From: a virus
IMG/VR virus record: IMGVR_UViG_3300003323_000534
Span: 1 to 36,197 of that record
Reading direction: 5' to 3' (one strand)
DNA length: 36,197 bases
Part shown: positions 1 through 8,853 of the stretch, piece after piece
How positions within the stretch are numbered: the first letter of the stretch is position 1
Layout: each line of letters begins with the position of its first letter
Translations under genes and position numbers: made by a program
Notes under the pieces: generated by a model
What the model saw: the letters and a program-made list of their open reading frames with translations, nothing else
What the model was told of the DNA's origin: nothing
Database searches by the model: none

Positions 1-57
1 CCCAGCATGCGAACGCGCGAAACGCGTGTCCGTCCGTCCGCGATCGAGGTGATCATC

Positions 58-528
58 ATGCCGATGACGCCGGAGGAGCGCAGACGGAAAGACGCTGATC
101 GGAAGCGGAATCAGCGTGCGAAAGACCGTGCTGCCCGCGACGCTGCGAAGGCTGCCGTCGCGGACGCCCGAAACGCGTCCGCAACGCAGTACATGACCGA
201 TGCCGTCGAGCGCTCCCTCGCTGCCATGAAGTGGATCACCCGGTCCGATGACGCGGCCGTCGCGCAGGTCCGCAAGCTCGCGATGTTCTGCGATCGGCTC
301 GAGGACGACGGGGACTACATCCGAGCGCTCTCCGCCCACCGTGCCCTCACCGCGACGCTGCAAGCGCTCGGCGCCAACCCGATCGTCCGACAGCAGCACG
401 AGCTGCGATCCCTCCGCGCGGTCAGTCGAACGTCGGGAGGCAGCGATGACGGTGACCGCACCGAGCAGCAGCCGACAGGGGCGATCGTCTCGAACTTCAA
501 GCGGCCGCCGAAGCGCCGGGCGCGATAG
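58..528 (+). CDS. terminase small subunit (probable)
   Basis: 156 residues. It probably binds the packaging site and delivers DNA to the large terminase. The N-terminus (about 1-45) is strongly basic and Lys/Arg/Ala-rich. The middle is helical and the tail is basic (ends KRPPKRRAR). No catalytic motif is visible, so the call rests on size, charge and its place just before the large terminase. An ATG at 7 is in frame, but the ATG at 58 has a good ribosome site (GAGGTG at 45-50), so I use 58. Its last 83 bases overlap the large terminase gene in another frame. An unrelated small DNA-binding protein cannot be excluded. Confidence 0.65.
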   Translation: MPMTPEERRRKDADRKRNQRAKDRAARDAAKAAVADARNASATQYMTDAVERSLAAMKWITRSDDAAVAQVRKLAMFCDRLEDDGDYIRALSAHRALTATLQALGANPIVRQQHELRSLRAVSRTSGGSDDGDRTEQQPTGAIVSNFKRPPKRRAR

Positions 529-2170
529 GCCGCTCCTCGGCCACCAGACCCCGCGCATCTTCACCCCGCCGCTCCGGAAGCTCACTCCTTCGACAAGCCT
601 CGGGTACGACGTCATCAAGTTCGCCGACTACATCCGTGACCGCCTCGAGGAGATCGCGCTCACCTCGGACGACCCCGACTACACGCTCGGTCTGTTCCCG
701 CGCCTGCTCGAGTGGCAGCGCTGGCTCTTGATCCACACGCTTGAACTGCTGCCGGGCCCGGACATGGTGTTCCGGTTCCGGATCGTGCTCCTGCTCGTCG
801 CCCGGCAAAACGGGAAAAGCACGCTCCTCACCGCCCTGATCCTCTGGCGGCTGTTCCAGGACGGCGCGAAGATGGTCATCGAGACGCACATCTCCCTCGA
901 TCACGCTCGAAAGGCGTGGGATGAGGTGTGCGCCGTCGCTAACGAGATCCCCGAGCTCGCCGACGAGGTCGCGAAGCACAACGAGGGCAAGGGGTCCGAG
1001 CTGTTCAAGCTCGACGCCGGCGAGACCTTCAAGATCGCTTCCACCAACCGCCGCGGCGGCCGCGGCTTCTCTGGCGATCTCGTCATCTTCGACGAACTCC
1101 GCGAGCATCAGGACTTCAAGTCCTGGTCCGCGACATCCAAGACCACCATGGCCCGCAAGCGCGCCCAGGTGTGGGGCGTTTCCAACGCGGGGGACAGCCA
1201 GTCGGTCCTCCTCAAGCACCTCCGCGACGTGGCGCTGTCCGTCATCGCCGGCGAAGCTCTCGACTCAGTCCCCGACGACCTCAAGAAGAACCTCGACGTC
1301 AACTCCATCGGCCTCTTCGAGTGGTCAGCTGGTGAGGTCGACGGCATGCCGCGCGACATCTGGGACCGCGAGGGCTGGGCCGAGTCGAACCCCAGCCTCG
1401 GCTACACCGAACTCGACGAACGAGCCATCGCCACCGCAGCCGTGTCCGACACCGAATACGACTTCCGCACCGAGGTCCTCTGCCAGTTCGTCAACGGCGC
1501 CGGCACCGGCCCGTTCCCGGCGGGCTCCTGGGCCGCCGTGAAGGTCCCGGCCGTCACGCGCGACCGCGATCGACCCGCCGCCTACTGCATCGACGTGTCC
1601 GCCGACCGGACCATGGCGTACATCGCCATCGCCTTCTGGGACACCGAAGGCCGGCGCCGCGTCGAGATCGCCGCGCAGCGCGCCGGAACCGACTGGATCA
1701 TCCCGTGGCTGCTCTCCCCGCACCGTGCCGTTAAGCCAGAACACGTCACGATGCAATGGAACGGCGCCCCCGTCTCGTCGCTCGTCACCGAGTTCGAGAA
1801 CATCGACCTCCGCACCTTCCAGCTCGATGAACTGCCCTGGGAAGAGATCACCCCGTGGCAGGGGCCAGACCTCGCGCGCGGCTCCGGCATCATGTTCGAC
1901 GCGCTCCGACAGGCCGTCGTACCCGCAGACGACGACGGCGACCGCGAGCCCGTCATCACCCTCACCCACGGCATGCAGCCGTCACTCGACGTCGCCGCAA
2001 CCTCAGCCGTGATCAAGGCCGTGGGCGACGGATGGGTGATCAACCGAACGAAGTCGCCAGCCGACGCAGCACCGCTCGTCGCAGCGATCGGTGCGCTCTG
2101 GCTCGTGACGCAGAACCCCGAGTACGAGAAGCCGTCCGTCTACGAAACGCGCGGCCTCATCTCGCTCTGA
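446..2170 (+). CDS. terminase large subunit
   Basis: 574 residues. This is the packaging motor ATPase and nuclease that translocates DNA into the prohead and cuts it. A Walker A variant, ARQNGKS, lies at residues 119-125, typical of phage large terminases. Walker B with the catalytic acid pair (LVIFDE) lies at 212-217. A probable RNase H-fold nuclease strand, YCIDVSADRT, contains Asp383. The reading frame is open back to 248, but the ATG at 446 is preceded by GGGAGG (435-440) and needs only a modest overlap with the small terminase, so it is the better start. Length and motif order are normal for the family. Confidence 0.93.
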   Translation: MTVTAPSSSRQGRSSRTSSGRRSAGRDRPLLGHQTPRIFTPPLRKLTPSTSLGYDVIKFADYIRDRLEEIALTSDDPDYTLGLFPRLLEWQRWLLIHTLELLPGPDMVFRFRIVLLLVARQNGKSTLLTALILWRLFQDGAKMVIETHISLDHARKAWDEVCAVANEIPELADEVAKHNEGKGSELFKLDAGETFKIASTNRRGGRGFSGDLVIFDELREHQDFKSWSATSKTTMARKRAQVWGVSNAGDSQSVLLKHLRDVALSVIAGEALDSVPDDLKKNLDVNSIGLFEWSAGEVDGMPRDIWDREGWAESNPSLGYTELDERAIATAAVSDTEYDFRTEVLCQFVNGAGTGPFPAGSWAAVKVPAVTRDRDRPAAYCIDVSADRTMAYIAIAFWDTEGRRRVEIAAQRAGTDWIIPWLLSPHRAVKPEHVTMQWNGAPVSSLVTEFENIDLRTFQLDELPWEEITPWQGPDLARGSGIMFDALRQAVVPADDDGDREPVITLTHGMQPSLDVAATSAVIKAVGDGWVINRTKSPADAAPLVAAIGALWLVTQNPEYEKPSVYETRGLISL

Positions 2171-2184
2171 CCGAAGGAGTCACC

Positions 2185-2409
2185 GTGGCACGCCCCGATC
2201 GCCTCGTCCGCAGGGCACTGCGCACGAGGTACGTCGTCACCACCGCGACCGAGGACACCTTCGACGGCATCCTCATCGACGCCGACGACCAGCACCTCAT
2301 CCTCGCCGACGCGGACGCGCTCGCCCGGAACGGCGACCGCACCCGCGTCGACGGTCAACTCTGGATCCCCCGACCGAGCGTCAAGTACATGCAGGCGCTG
2401 AGCCAGTAG
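2185..2409 (+). CDS. small protein between terminase and portal, Sm-like strand pattern
   Basis: 74 residues, GTG start with GAAGGAG just upstream (2173-2179). It begins 14 bases after the terminase stop and ends 11 bases before the portal ATG, so it belongs to the packaging/head operon. The stretch TFDGILIDADDQHLILADA resembles the strand-loop-strand of small Sm-like barrels, but I do not recognise a named family. A structural or packaging accessory role is inferred from position only. Confidence 0.7.
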   Translation: MARPDRLVRRALRTRYVVTTATEDTFDGILIDADDQHLILADADALARNGDRTRVDGQLWIPRPSVKYMQALSQ

Positions 2410-2420
2410 AGGAGCAGCAC

Positions 2421-4397
2421 ATGATCCTCTCGAACGGCGCCCTCGCCCCGCTCGACTCATCACTTGGCGACCTCACCCCGAGTACCAACGTCGTCTACGG
2501 CGGCAGCTCGGGGCAGATCGCGATCGCGGGCGGCTGGGCTGCGTACGCAGAGCTCTACAAGCGCCAGCTCTGGATCGGCGTCGTCGTCCGGAAGCTCGCC
2601 ATGGCGACCGCCCGCAACCCGTTCGACGTCAAGCTCGCCCTCAGCGACAACAGCCAGCAGCCCGAGGACGGCCCGCTCGCAGCCCTCATGGCTCGACCTA
2701 ACCCCCGGCTCACCGCCTTCGAGTTCTGGCGCTGGGTGTCCTCCACCCGAGACGTCTACGGAGAAGCGTTCGTCTGGAAGCTCCGCGACCGGCAGGGTGT
2801 CGTCCGAGAGCTCTACCCGATCCACCCGACCAACATCACCATCCGCACCAACACGGACGGCGACCTCGAGTACGTCTTCGCAGGCACGCGCGTGTTCCCC
2901 GAGCACGACATCATCCCCTTCGTCAGCTACAACCCCGACACGCTCCGCCGCGGCTGGTCGAACCTCGAAGGTCTGCGCATGACGCTCCTCAACGAGGACG
3001 CATCACGCCGCGCGACCGCTTCCTGGTGGGGCAAGGGCGCTCGACCCTCGCTGATCCTCTCCCACGAGAAGAACCTCTCCGCGCCCGCCGTCGCTCGCCT
3101 TCGCGACCAGGTCGCCGAGCAGCAGTCCGGCGCCGACAACATGGGCAAGCCGCTCATCGTCGAGGAAGGCATGCAGGCCACGGTCATGCAGCTCTCCGCC
3201 GAGGAGATGCAGTACATCGAGTCGCGCAAGCTCAACCGCGAGGAAGTCTGCGCCGCCTACGACGTGCCGCCACCCGCCGTCCACATCCTCGACAAGGCCA
3301 CCTTCTCCAACATCACCGAGCAGCTCCGGTCGATGTACCGCGACACGATGGCACCCCGCTTCGAGGAGTTCGAGTCCGTCATCGATCACCACCTCGTCAG
3401 CGAGTTCTACGAATCCGGGGAAGCGTTCACCAAGTTCAACATGGACGAAGTCCTCCGAGGCGACTTCGAGACCCGCGCCACCGCGGTCGGCACCCTCATC
3501 GAGAAGGGCGTCTACCGGCCCGCCGAGGCGCGTCCGATGTTCAACCTCCAGCCCGCAGGCCCCGAAGCGGACGTCCTCTACGGCAACGCCGCACTCGTGC
3601 CCCTCGGCAGCAACGCAAGGCCGCCGCAGGTCGACACGAACGGCAACGTCATTCCCGAGCCGATCGAACAGCCTGCCGCTCGATCCGCCCGGAAGCCCAT
3701 CACAGTCCGATCCCTCATGGGGCGGCTGTCACAGGTCAAGGCCGGTGGCGGCGACCTCCGCGCGAAGCTGGTCGAGGAGCACGCCAAGGAGCTCGGCCGG
3801 TTCTTCACCGAGCAGCGCGACAGCGTCATCGCCGCGCTGGGCCAGAAGGCAGGCGGACTGTTCGACCCGGAGGACTGGGACAACGAGCTCGCCGACGTCC
3901 TCACAGCACTGGGCCTCGCCACCGCGCAAGCCGCCGGCACCGCCACAGCCAACCAGCTCGGCTCGAAGTTCGACGCCACCGCCGTCGACGAGTGGGTCAC
4001 CGACTCGGCCAAGAAGTCCGCTCAGAAGGTGAACCGGACCACCGCGGATCAGCTCACCGCAGCTCTGGACGAAGCCGACGACGACGCGGCTGCCGAAGAC
4101 GTCATCGCCGGAGTCTTCGACGGGCCCGTGTCGGCGCGGAGCGACCAGATCGCCACCACCAGGGTCGCGATGGTCGCAGGCTTCTCCACCCTCGTCGCCG
4201 GTCAGCAGTCCGGCGCAGCCACCAAGACGTGGAACGTCCAATCCGGCAAGCCGCGGACATCCCACGCCGCGATGGACGGCGAAACCGTCGGGATCAACGA
4301 GCTGTTCTCCAACGGCATGAACGCCCCGGGCGACCCCGCCGGCGGAGCGGACGAGGTCGCCGGATGCACCTGTGGCCTGACCCTCAACTTCGAGTAG
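2421..4397 (+). CDS. portal protein with MuF-like C-terminal domain
   Basis: 658 residues, well above the 400-500 usual for an HK97-type portal. Residues about 1-420 match a portal: the dodecameric ring at the head vertex through which DNA enters and to which the tail attaches. The segment from about 440 is helical and acidic. The last 60 residues carry the MuF-type head-morphogenesis signature: KTWNVQSGKPRTSHAAMDG, then a PGDP-like turn, then a closing GCTCGL. No separate MuF gene follows, so both functions appear to sit on one chain. The ATG at 2421 has an AGGAG site upstream. The next gene, the prohead protease, starts 8 bases later. Confidence 0.88.
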   Translation: MILSNGALAPLDSSLGDLTPSTNVVYGGSSGQIAIAGGWAAYAELYKRQLWIGVVVRKLAMATARNPFDVKLALSDNSQQPEDGPLAALMARPNPRLTAFEFWRWVSSTRDVYGEAFVWKLRDRQGVVRELYPIHPTNITIRTNTDGDLEYVFAGTRVFPEHDIIPFVSYNPDTLRRGWSNLEGLRMTLLNEDASRRATASWWGKGARPSLILSHEKNLSAPAVARLRDQVAEQQSGADNMGKPLIVEEGMQATVMQLSAEEMQYIESRKLNREEVCAAYDVPPPAVHILDKATFSNITEQLRSMYRDTMAPRFEEFESVIDHHLVSEFYESGEAFTKFNMDEVLRGDFETRATAVGTLIEKGVYRPAEARPMFNLQPAGPEADVLYGNAALVPLGSNARPPQVDTNGNVIPEPIEQPAARSARKPITVRSLMGRLSQVKAGGGDLRAKLVEEHAKELGRFFTEQRDSVIAALGQKAGGLFDPEDWDNELADVLTALGLATAQAAGTATANQLGSKFDATAVDEWVTDSAKKSAQKVNRTTADQLTAALDEADDDAAAEDVIAGVFDGPVSARSDQIATTRVAMVAGFSTLVAGQQSGAATKTWNVQSGKPRTSHAAMDGETVGINELFSNGMNAPGDPAGGADEVAGCTCGLTLNFE

Positions 4398-4405
4398 GAG
4401 CCAGC

Positions 4406-5425
4406 ATGAACATCATCCGGAAGGACGCCACGATCACCCCGACCGGGACCGCCGAGGACTTCCCCGGCACCTTCGAGGTGATCCTCTCCGCCCCGACGCA
4501 GGACCGTGACGGCGACACCCTGCTGCCCGAAGAGTGGAAGCAGCCGCTTCCCGAGCACATCACCTTCGACTCTGACCACGGCATGTCCGTCGCCACCACG
4601 GTCGGATCAGGCACCCCCGAGCTCGACCCGGACACCGGCAACCTCATCGTCAAGGGCACCTACTCATCGCTCCCACGCGCGCAGGAAGTGCGCACCCTGG
4701 TCAACGAGGGGCACATCCGCACCACCTCGGTCGCGTTCATGACCGTGCAGGACGGCAAGAGCACCAACGCGCCCAAGCAGCGGGAACTGCTCAACGGTGC
4801 CTTCGTCGCCGTCCCCTCGAACCGCGAAGCTCTCGTGCTCTCGTCGAAGTCGTTCACCGGCGAACACGAGAAGGCCGGTGCTCGGAACTCCACGGCCGAC
4901 AAGGAACGACTCCAAGCAATCATCGCCGCCGCCACGGAGATCCTCGGCGACGACGAAGCGAAGGCCGCCCGCGTCACGAACCGCAAGAGCATCGCCGGCA
5001 GCGTCGAAGCACTCGCCGACCGTGTCCGATCCGCACTCCAGGACGCCCACGAAGGCGAATGGGTGTGGATCCGCGGCACCATCCCCGCCGCCGACGGTTC
5101 CGGCGGGACGGTCGTGTTCGAGGTCGAAGACCGAGACACCTACGAGACCCAGCTCTACCGCCAGAGCTACACCGACGACGGACTCACCGCCACCCTCACC
5201 GGTGACGCCGAGCCCGTCGGGGTGACCGAAGTGGTCACTCCGGACCCTGAGGAATCAGGAGCCCCCACGTCCTCCGACGGAGACCCCGAAGCTCCCGCCG
5301 CCGGTGCCCCCGCACCCGCCGCCGGAACCCGGTCAGCTCCCTCGAGCGATGAGGCGGCCGCCGAAGCCCAGGTCAGGGCCGCCGCCGCGCGCGCCCGACT
5401 CAACCTCATCACCGCCAACTCCTGA
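4406..5425 (+). CDS. prohead protease with C-terminal scaffold-like region
   Basis: 339 residues. Residues 1-150 form an HK97-type maturation protease that trims the capsid precursor. Candidate catalytic residues are His58 in HITFDSDHG and Ser108 in RTTSVAFM, followed by the conserved-looking GAFVAVPSN. Residues about 155-215 are helical. Residues about 217-275 look like a small all-beta insert (starts EWVWIRGTIP, ends near LTGDAEPVGVTEVV). Then comes a Pro/Ala/Ser-rich linker and a helical tail that may scaffold assembly. The frame is open far upstream, but the ATG at 4406 follows the portal stop and a GTAGGAG site. Confidence 0.87.
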   Translation: MNIIRKDATITPTGTAEDFPGTFEVILSAPTQDRDGDTLLPEEWKQPLPEHITFDSDHGMSVATTVGSGTPELDPDTGNLIVKGTYSSLPRAQEVRTLVNEGHIRTTSVAFMTVQDGKSTNAPKQRELLNGAFVAVPSNREALVLSSKSFTGEHEKAGARNSTADKERLQAIIAAATEILGDDEAKAARVTNRKSIAGSVEALADRVRSALQDAHEGEWVWIRGTIPAADGSGGTVVFEVEDRDTYETQLYRQSYTDDGLTATLTGDAEPVGVTEVVTPDPEESGAPTSSDGDPEAPAAGAPAPAAGTRSAPSSDEAAAEAQVRAAAARARLNLITANS

Positions 5426-5436
5426 GGAGGAGACCA

Positions 5437-6684
5437 GTGCCCACCATCAAGTCGCTCCAGGACGACATCCGCACCCTCTCGCTCAAGGCGCTCGAGATCG
5501 CCGAGAACCGCAACGAGGAGTACAAGTCGTTCGCCGACCAGAAGAACGCCCTCGACCCCGTCGAGGCCGACATCAAGTCCAAGCAGAGCGAGCTCGCCGA
5601 CGCTGAGGACCTCGAGAAGCGCCGGAAGGGCTTCCAGCAGGCCGCCGGCGCCGGCTCCCTCGACGACGCCGGCGGGGACCCCCGCCGAGAGGCCGTCGCC
5701 AAGTCGTTCGGGCAGCAGTTCCTCGACTCCGACGGCTTCAAGTCCCTCAAGGAGCGCGGCTTCGACGGCACGTGGACCACCGGCAGCGTCGAGCTCAAGG
5801 CCGCCCTCACCGAGGGCACCGCCGGCGCACCCGGCGGCGGCTACGCCCTCACCGGCAACCCGAGCGTGCTGCCCGGCATCGTCGACCAGAAGTTCGCCCC
5901 CCTCACCGTGGCGAGCCTCTTCCCGAACGGCACCACCAACAGCACCCTGATCCGCTACCTCGTCGAGACCGTCGTCACCAACGCGGCGGCCGCCGTTGCC
6001 GAGGGCGGCATCAAGCCCGAGTCGGCCCTGCAGTTCAGCAAGGTCGACGAGGTCCTGCACAAGATCGCGACCTTCCTGCCGATCTCCGACGAGATGCTCG
6101 AGGACTGGGACCAGGCCCGCTCCTACATCGACGCCCGCCTGACCCTCTTCGTCCAGCAGGCCGAGGAGGCGCAGCTCCTCCGCGGCGACGGCACCGGCGC
6201 GAGCATGGTCGGTCTTCTGAACCGCCCCGGCCTCGCCACCAAGGTGACCCGTGGTACCGCCCCGTCGGCTGCGGACGACAACGCGATGGATGCGGTCTAC
6301 CGGCAGATCACCAAGATCCGCACGACCCAGTTCATCGAGCCGGACGCGGTCGTCATCGACCCGATCGGCTGGGAGGGCATCGTCCTGTCGAAGAACAACC
6401 AGGGCGCCTACTACGCCCAGGGGCCGTTCGTCTCGACGCAGACCCCGACGCTCTGGGGCAAGTCGGTCGTTCCGACCCCCGCGATGGACGAGTCCACCGC
6501 GCTCGTCGGCGCGTTCGCGCAGGGCGGCCAGATCTTCCGCAAGGGCGGTCTGACCGTGGAGGCGTCGAACTCGCACGCCGACTACTTCCAGCGCAACCTC
6601 ACCGCCCTTCGCGCCGAGGAGCGCGCCGCACTCGCCGTCTACCGGCCCGGCGCGTTCGGGCTCGTCGGCGGTCTGAACGGCTGA
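5437..6684 (+). CDS. major capsid protein (HK97 fold)
   Basis: 415 residues, GTG start with a strong TGAGGAGGAG site ending 4 bases before it. The first 75 or so residues are charged and helical, consistent with the delta domain that the prohead protease removes. The rest has the usual HK97-fold features of actinophage capsids, including GGYALTGNPSVLPGIVDQKF near 130, the MLEDWDQARSYID helix and a C-terminal GGLTVEASNSHADYF. It is followed at once by a 15-bp hairpin (6701-6733) that could cap a highly abundant transcript. Confidence 0.93.
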   Translation: MPTIKSLQDDIRTLSLKALEIAENRNEEYKSFADQKNALDPVEADIKSKQSELADAEDLEKRRKGFQQAAGAGSLDDAGGDPRREAVAKSFGQQFLDSDGFKSLKERGFDGTWTTGSVELKAALTEGTAGAPGGGYALTGNPSVLPGIVDQKFAPLTVASLFPNGTTNSTLIRYLVETVVTNAAAAVAEGGIKPESALQFSKVDEVLHKIATFLPISDEMLEDWDQARSYIDARLTLFVQQAEEAQLLRGDGTGASMVGLLNRPGLATKVTRGTAPSAADDNAMDAVYRQITKIRTTQFIEPDAVVIDPIGWEGIVLSKNNQGAYYAQGPFVSTQTPTLWGKSVVPTPAMDESTALVGAFAQGGQIFRKGGLTVEASNSHADYFQRNLTALRAEERAALAVYRPGAFGLVGGLNG

Positions 6685-6700
6685 CCCAGGTCCGCCACCT

Positions 6701-6733
6701 CGTGAGGGCGCCGACCCAGTCGGCGCCCTCACG
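6701..6733 (+). terminator. hairpin after the capsid gene
   Basis: Bases 6701-6715 (CGTGAGGGCGCCGAC) pair perfectly with 6719-6733, leaving a 3-base loop. There is no T-run after the stem. It may act as a partial terminator or 3' stabiliser that lowers expression of downstream genes relative to capsid. Confidence 0.6.
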
Positions 6734-6760
6734 CCCGGTCCCAGACGAGGAGGAACCCCC

Positions 6761-7027
6761 ATGGCCGTCAAGGTCGACCAGAAGCCCACCAAGGCGCGCG
6801 CGACGGGCGCCGCGGCGCACACCGCGAGCCCGATCACGACCGAGCTCACCGCCGACAGCACCTCGACGGGCGCTGCGAAGTACATCGCGCCGGGAACCAT
6901 CCGAGCCGAGCACATCGACGCCGAGGTCGTCGTCACGACGAAGCCCGCAGGACCCGTCACCACCACTGCGCCCTGGGCGCAGAACACCGCAGTCTCCGCC
7001 GCCGATGAGAAGGTCGAGACGAAGTGA
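6761..7027 (+). CDS. small head-region protein of unknown function
   Basis: 88 residues, Ala/Thr-rich with no Cys. ATG preceded by GAGGAGG (6747-6753). It lies between capsid and connector genes, the place where many phages encode a decoration or head-completion protein, but I see no motif to assign it. Its stop overlaps the GTG of the next gene (GTGA), so the two are probably translationally coupled. Confidence 0.7.
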   Translation: MAVKVDQKPTKARATGAAAHTASPITTELTADSTSTGAAKYIAPGTIRAEHIDAEVVVTTKPAGPVTTTAPWAQNTAVSAADEKVETK

Positions 7028-7182
7028 CCGCCCGCAAGCGCACCCCCCGCTCGTCCGCGCCGCTGAAGACTTACCGTCACCCCGACGGCAAGACGCTCTG
7101 GCAGTACCGCGAGGGCGAGCAGCCCAAGGACTACGTCGAGGCCGAGGACTCGACGTCAGCCCCTGATCGCGCCGACGCCTAG
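7024..7182 (+). CDS. 52-residue basic head-region protein
   Basis: A short gene starting at GTG 7024 that overlaps the upstream stop by 4 bases and ends TAG at 7182. The N-terminus is basic (TARKRTPRSS). The core, KTYRHPDGKTLWQYREGEQP, looks folded, and the tail is acidic. AGGAG for the next gene is embedded at its stop. Function unknown. Position suggests a role near the head-tail junction. Confidence 0.65.
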   Translation: MTARKRTPRSSAPLKTYRHPDGKTLWQYREGEQPKDYVEAEDSTSAPDRADA

Positions 7183-7191
7183 GAGCCTTCC

Positions 7192-7776
7192 GTGACGATC
7201 GTCGATGACTCACCCGCAGAAGACCTCAAGCCCTTCGCCTCCGCGGAGCTCATGGCGCAACGCACCGACGGCGCGATCGACAAGGGCCGCCCGTACCTCG
7301 AAGAGGCGCTCACCGCGGCGTCCGCCGTGATCCGCGACTACTGCGGGTGGGTCATCGGCCCGCTCATCGAAGAGACGCTTTACCTCGAAGGTCCCGACTC
7401 CGGAGTCCTCTCCCTCCCCACCCTCAACCTCGTGCAGCTCGTCGCCCTCAGCCAGAACGGCACCGCTGTGTCCCTGGATGACGTCAGGGCGACGCGTGGC
7501 GGGATCGTCCGGGCCCGCACGCCCTTCGTTGACCGCTACGGCACCATCGTCGCCACCATCCGGCACGGCCTCGACCCGGTTCCGGCACCGATCGTCGACC
7601 TGACGCTGCAGATGGCCGCACGCGCTCTCGGTTCTCCGCTCGGCGTCGTCCGGGAGCAGTCGCTCGTCGCGAACGTCACCTGGTCAACCACCGCCGCCGG
7701 AGTCGCCGGAGGCACCGTGATCCTCGAACACGAGCGCGCCGTGCTCGCTCCCTACCGCATTGTCGGCATCGCGTGA
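7192..7776 (+). CDS. head-tail connector (gp6-like adaptor)
   Basis: 194 residues, GTG start after TAGGAG. The order helical N-terminus (ALTAASAVIRDYCGW), a beta segment with LPTLNLVQLVAL, and a C-terminal helix and strand matches the adaptor proteins that bind under the portal ring in HK97-like phages. The position, after the capsid and before the stopper, supports this. The stop overlaps the next GTG. Confidence 0.72.
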   Translation: MTIVDDSPAEDLKPFASAELMAQRTDGAIDKGRPYLEEALTAASAVIRDYCGWVIGPLIEETLYLEGPDSGVLSLPTLNLVQLVALSQNGTAVSLDDVRATRGGIVRARTPFVDRYGTIVATIRHGLDPVPAPIVDLTLQMAARALGSPLGVVREQSLVANVTWSTTAAGVAGGTVILEHERAVLAPYRIVGIA

Positions 7777-8111
7777 CCGCATCATTCGCACGCGAGGTCA
7801 TCACGCGGCTCCGGTACCCAATCCTCGACGACCATGGAACCGCGGTCCCCGACTACGACGCCGTCCCCGCCGAGCTCGACATCCGCCGCTGCTGGCTCGA
7901 GCCGGTCGTGTCGCAGGAAGTCAACGACGGTCGCCTCGCCGTGTCCACCGGCTGGAACGTCGCCGCACCGAAGGACGCCGACCTGGTGTCCACCGACCAC
8001 GTCCGCTACGGCGGCGTCGAGTACGAGGTCGTCGGCGACCCGCAGCGTGTCCCGTCCCCGACGGGCGCGCTCGACGCTGTGCGGCTGACGCTGCAGCGCT
8101 GGGAGGGTTGA
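7773..8111 (+). CDS. head closure (stopper) protein
   Basis: 112 residues, GTG start overlapping the connector stop (GTGA). The sequence is beta-rich and ends in GGVEYEVVGDPQRVPSPTGALDAVRLTLQRW. That pattern, a beta protein with a G-D-P-x turn and closing R-W, is common in the small stopper proteins that seal the connector. The next gene starts within its stop (TGATG). Confidence 0.68.
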   Translation: MTASFAREVITRLRYPILDDHGTAVPDYDAVPAELDIRRCWLEPVVSQEVNDGRLAVSTGWNVAAPKDADLVSTDHVRYGGVEYEVVGDPQRVPSPTGALDAVRLTLQRWEG

Positions 8112-8368
8112 TGGCCGGGCAGATCAAGATCGAGATGAACTCCGCCGGCGTCGTCGAGCTCCTGCAGTCCGAGGACGTGCAGGCCGACCTGCTCCGTCGT
8201 GGCGAAGCGATCCAGCAGGCCACTGGCCTACCGGACGGCTTCGACGTCCTCCCCGTCGTCGGCAAGCAGCGCGCCGCCGTGTACGTGACCACCGCGTCGA
8301 TGGAAGCCCGCCTCGCGGAAGCGAACGACCGCGCGCTCACCCGCGCGCTCGACGCCGGAAGGGGATGA
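8111..8368 (+). CDS. neck / tail completion protein (HK97 gp10-like)
   Basis: 85 residues; ATG at 8111 shares its A with the preceding stop. The charged N-terminal helices (VVELLQSEDVQADLLRRGEAIQQ), central beta strands with AAVYVTT and closing Arg/Ala-rich helix fit the gp10-like neck protein found between stopper and tail terminator. The frame stays open upstream, but the coupled start fits the operon best. Confidence 0.65.
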   Translation: MAGQIKIEMNSAGVVELLQSEDVQADLLRRGEAIQQATGLPDGFDVLPVVGKQRAAVYVTTASMEARLAEANDRALTRALDAGRG

Positions 8369-8369
8369 C

Positions 8370-8789
8370 GTGTCCGAGCTGATCCTGTTCCCCGACGTCG
8401 AGCAGGAAGCCTGCGACCACCTCACCGCTGCCTTCGCCGCCACCACCGAGTTCCGCGGCGTGACCGCCACCGGCAAGGTCCCCACGAAGCGCCCCAGTCG
8501 CTTCGTCCGGATCCGCCGCACCGGCGGCCAGCAGCTCGGCGTGATCGTCGACCAGCCGACCATCGTCGTCGAGGGCTACGCGTCCACCGACACCGGGGCG
8601 TCCCGGCTCTGCTCCTACGCCGTCGCGCTCCTCGTGCAGGCCGGCCGCGACCGCCGCCTCGGCGCCGCCGCCGTCGTCTCACCCGGCGTCGTCGTACCGG
8701 GCGCACCCCAGAACCTGCCGGACCCGGTCACCGACCAGGCCCGGTACACCGCGACCGTCACGGTCGCTCTACGCGGGTCCCGCGCGTAA
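8370..8789 (+). CDS. tail terminator protein
   Basis: 139 residues, GTG start with GAAGGGG upstream. An N-terminal helix is followed by FVRIRRTGG, IVVEGYAS and a long helix (ASRLCSYAVALLVQAGRD), then strand YTATVTVALRG at the end. This is the usual pattern of the tail terminator that caps the tail tube and joins it to the neck. Its place before the tube gene agrees. Confidence 0.68.
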   Translation: MSELILFPDVEQEACDHLTAAFAATTEFRGVTATGKVPTKRPSRFVRIRRTGGQQLGVIVDQPTIVVEGYASTDTGASRLCSYAVALLVQAGRDRRLGAAAVVSPGVVVPGAPQNLPDPVTDQARYTATVTVALRGSRA

Positions 8790-8806
8790 CCCACCACCCA
8801 CCAATG

Positions 8807-8824
8807 AGCCGCCGTCGGGCGGCT
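8807..8824 (+). terminator. short hairpin before the tail tube gene
   Basis: AGCCGCC (8807-8813) pairs with GGCGGCT (8818-8824) around a GTCG loop. There is no T-run. It may be a weak terminator or a leader stem upstream of the tail tube gene. Confidence 0.4.
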
Positions 8825-8853
8825 GCTTCGTGCTGCCCGGGAAGGGGCCCACC

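Noticed and set aside
3026-4405. Upstream extension of the prohead protease frame
   Set aside because: It is Arg-rich out-of-frame reading of the portal gene; the ATG at 4406 has a ribosome site.
5167-7080. 637-residue open frame on the bottom strand across protease and capsid genes
   Set aside because: It is the mirror of strongly supported genes in high-GC DNA, without its own ribosome site or motif.
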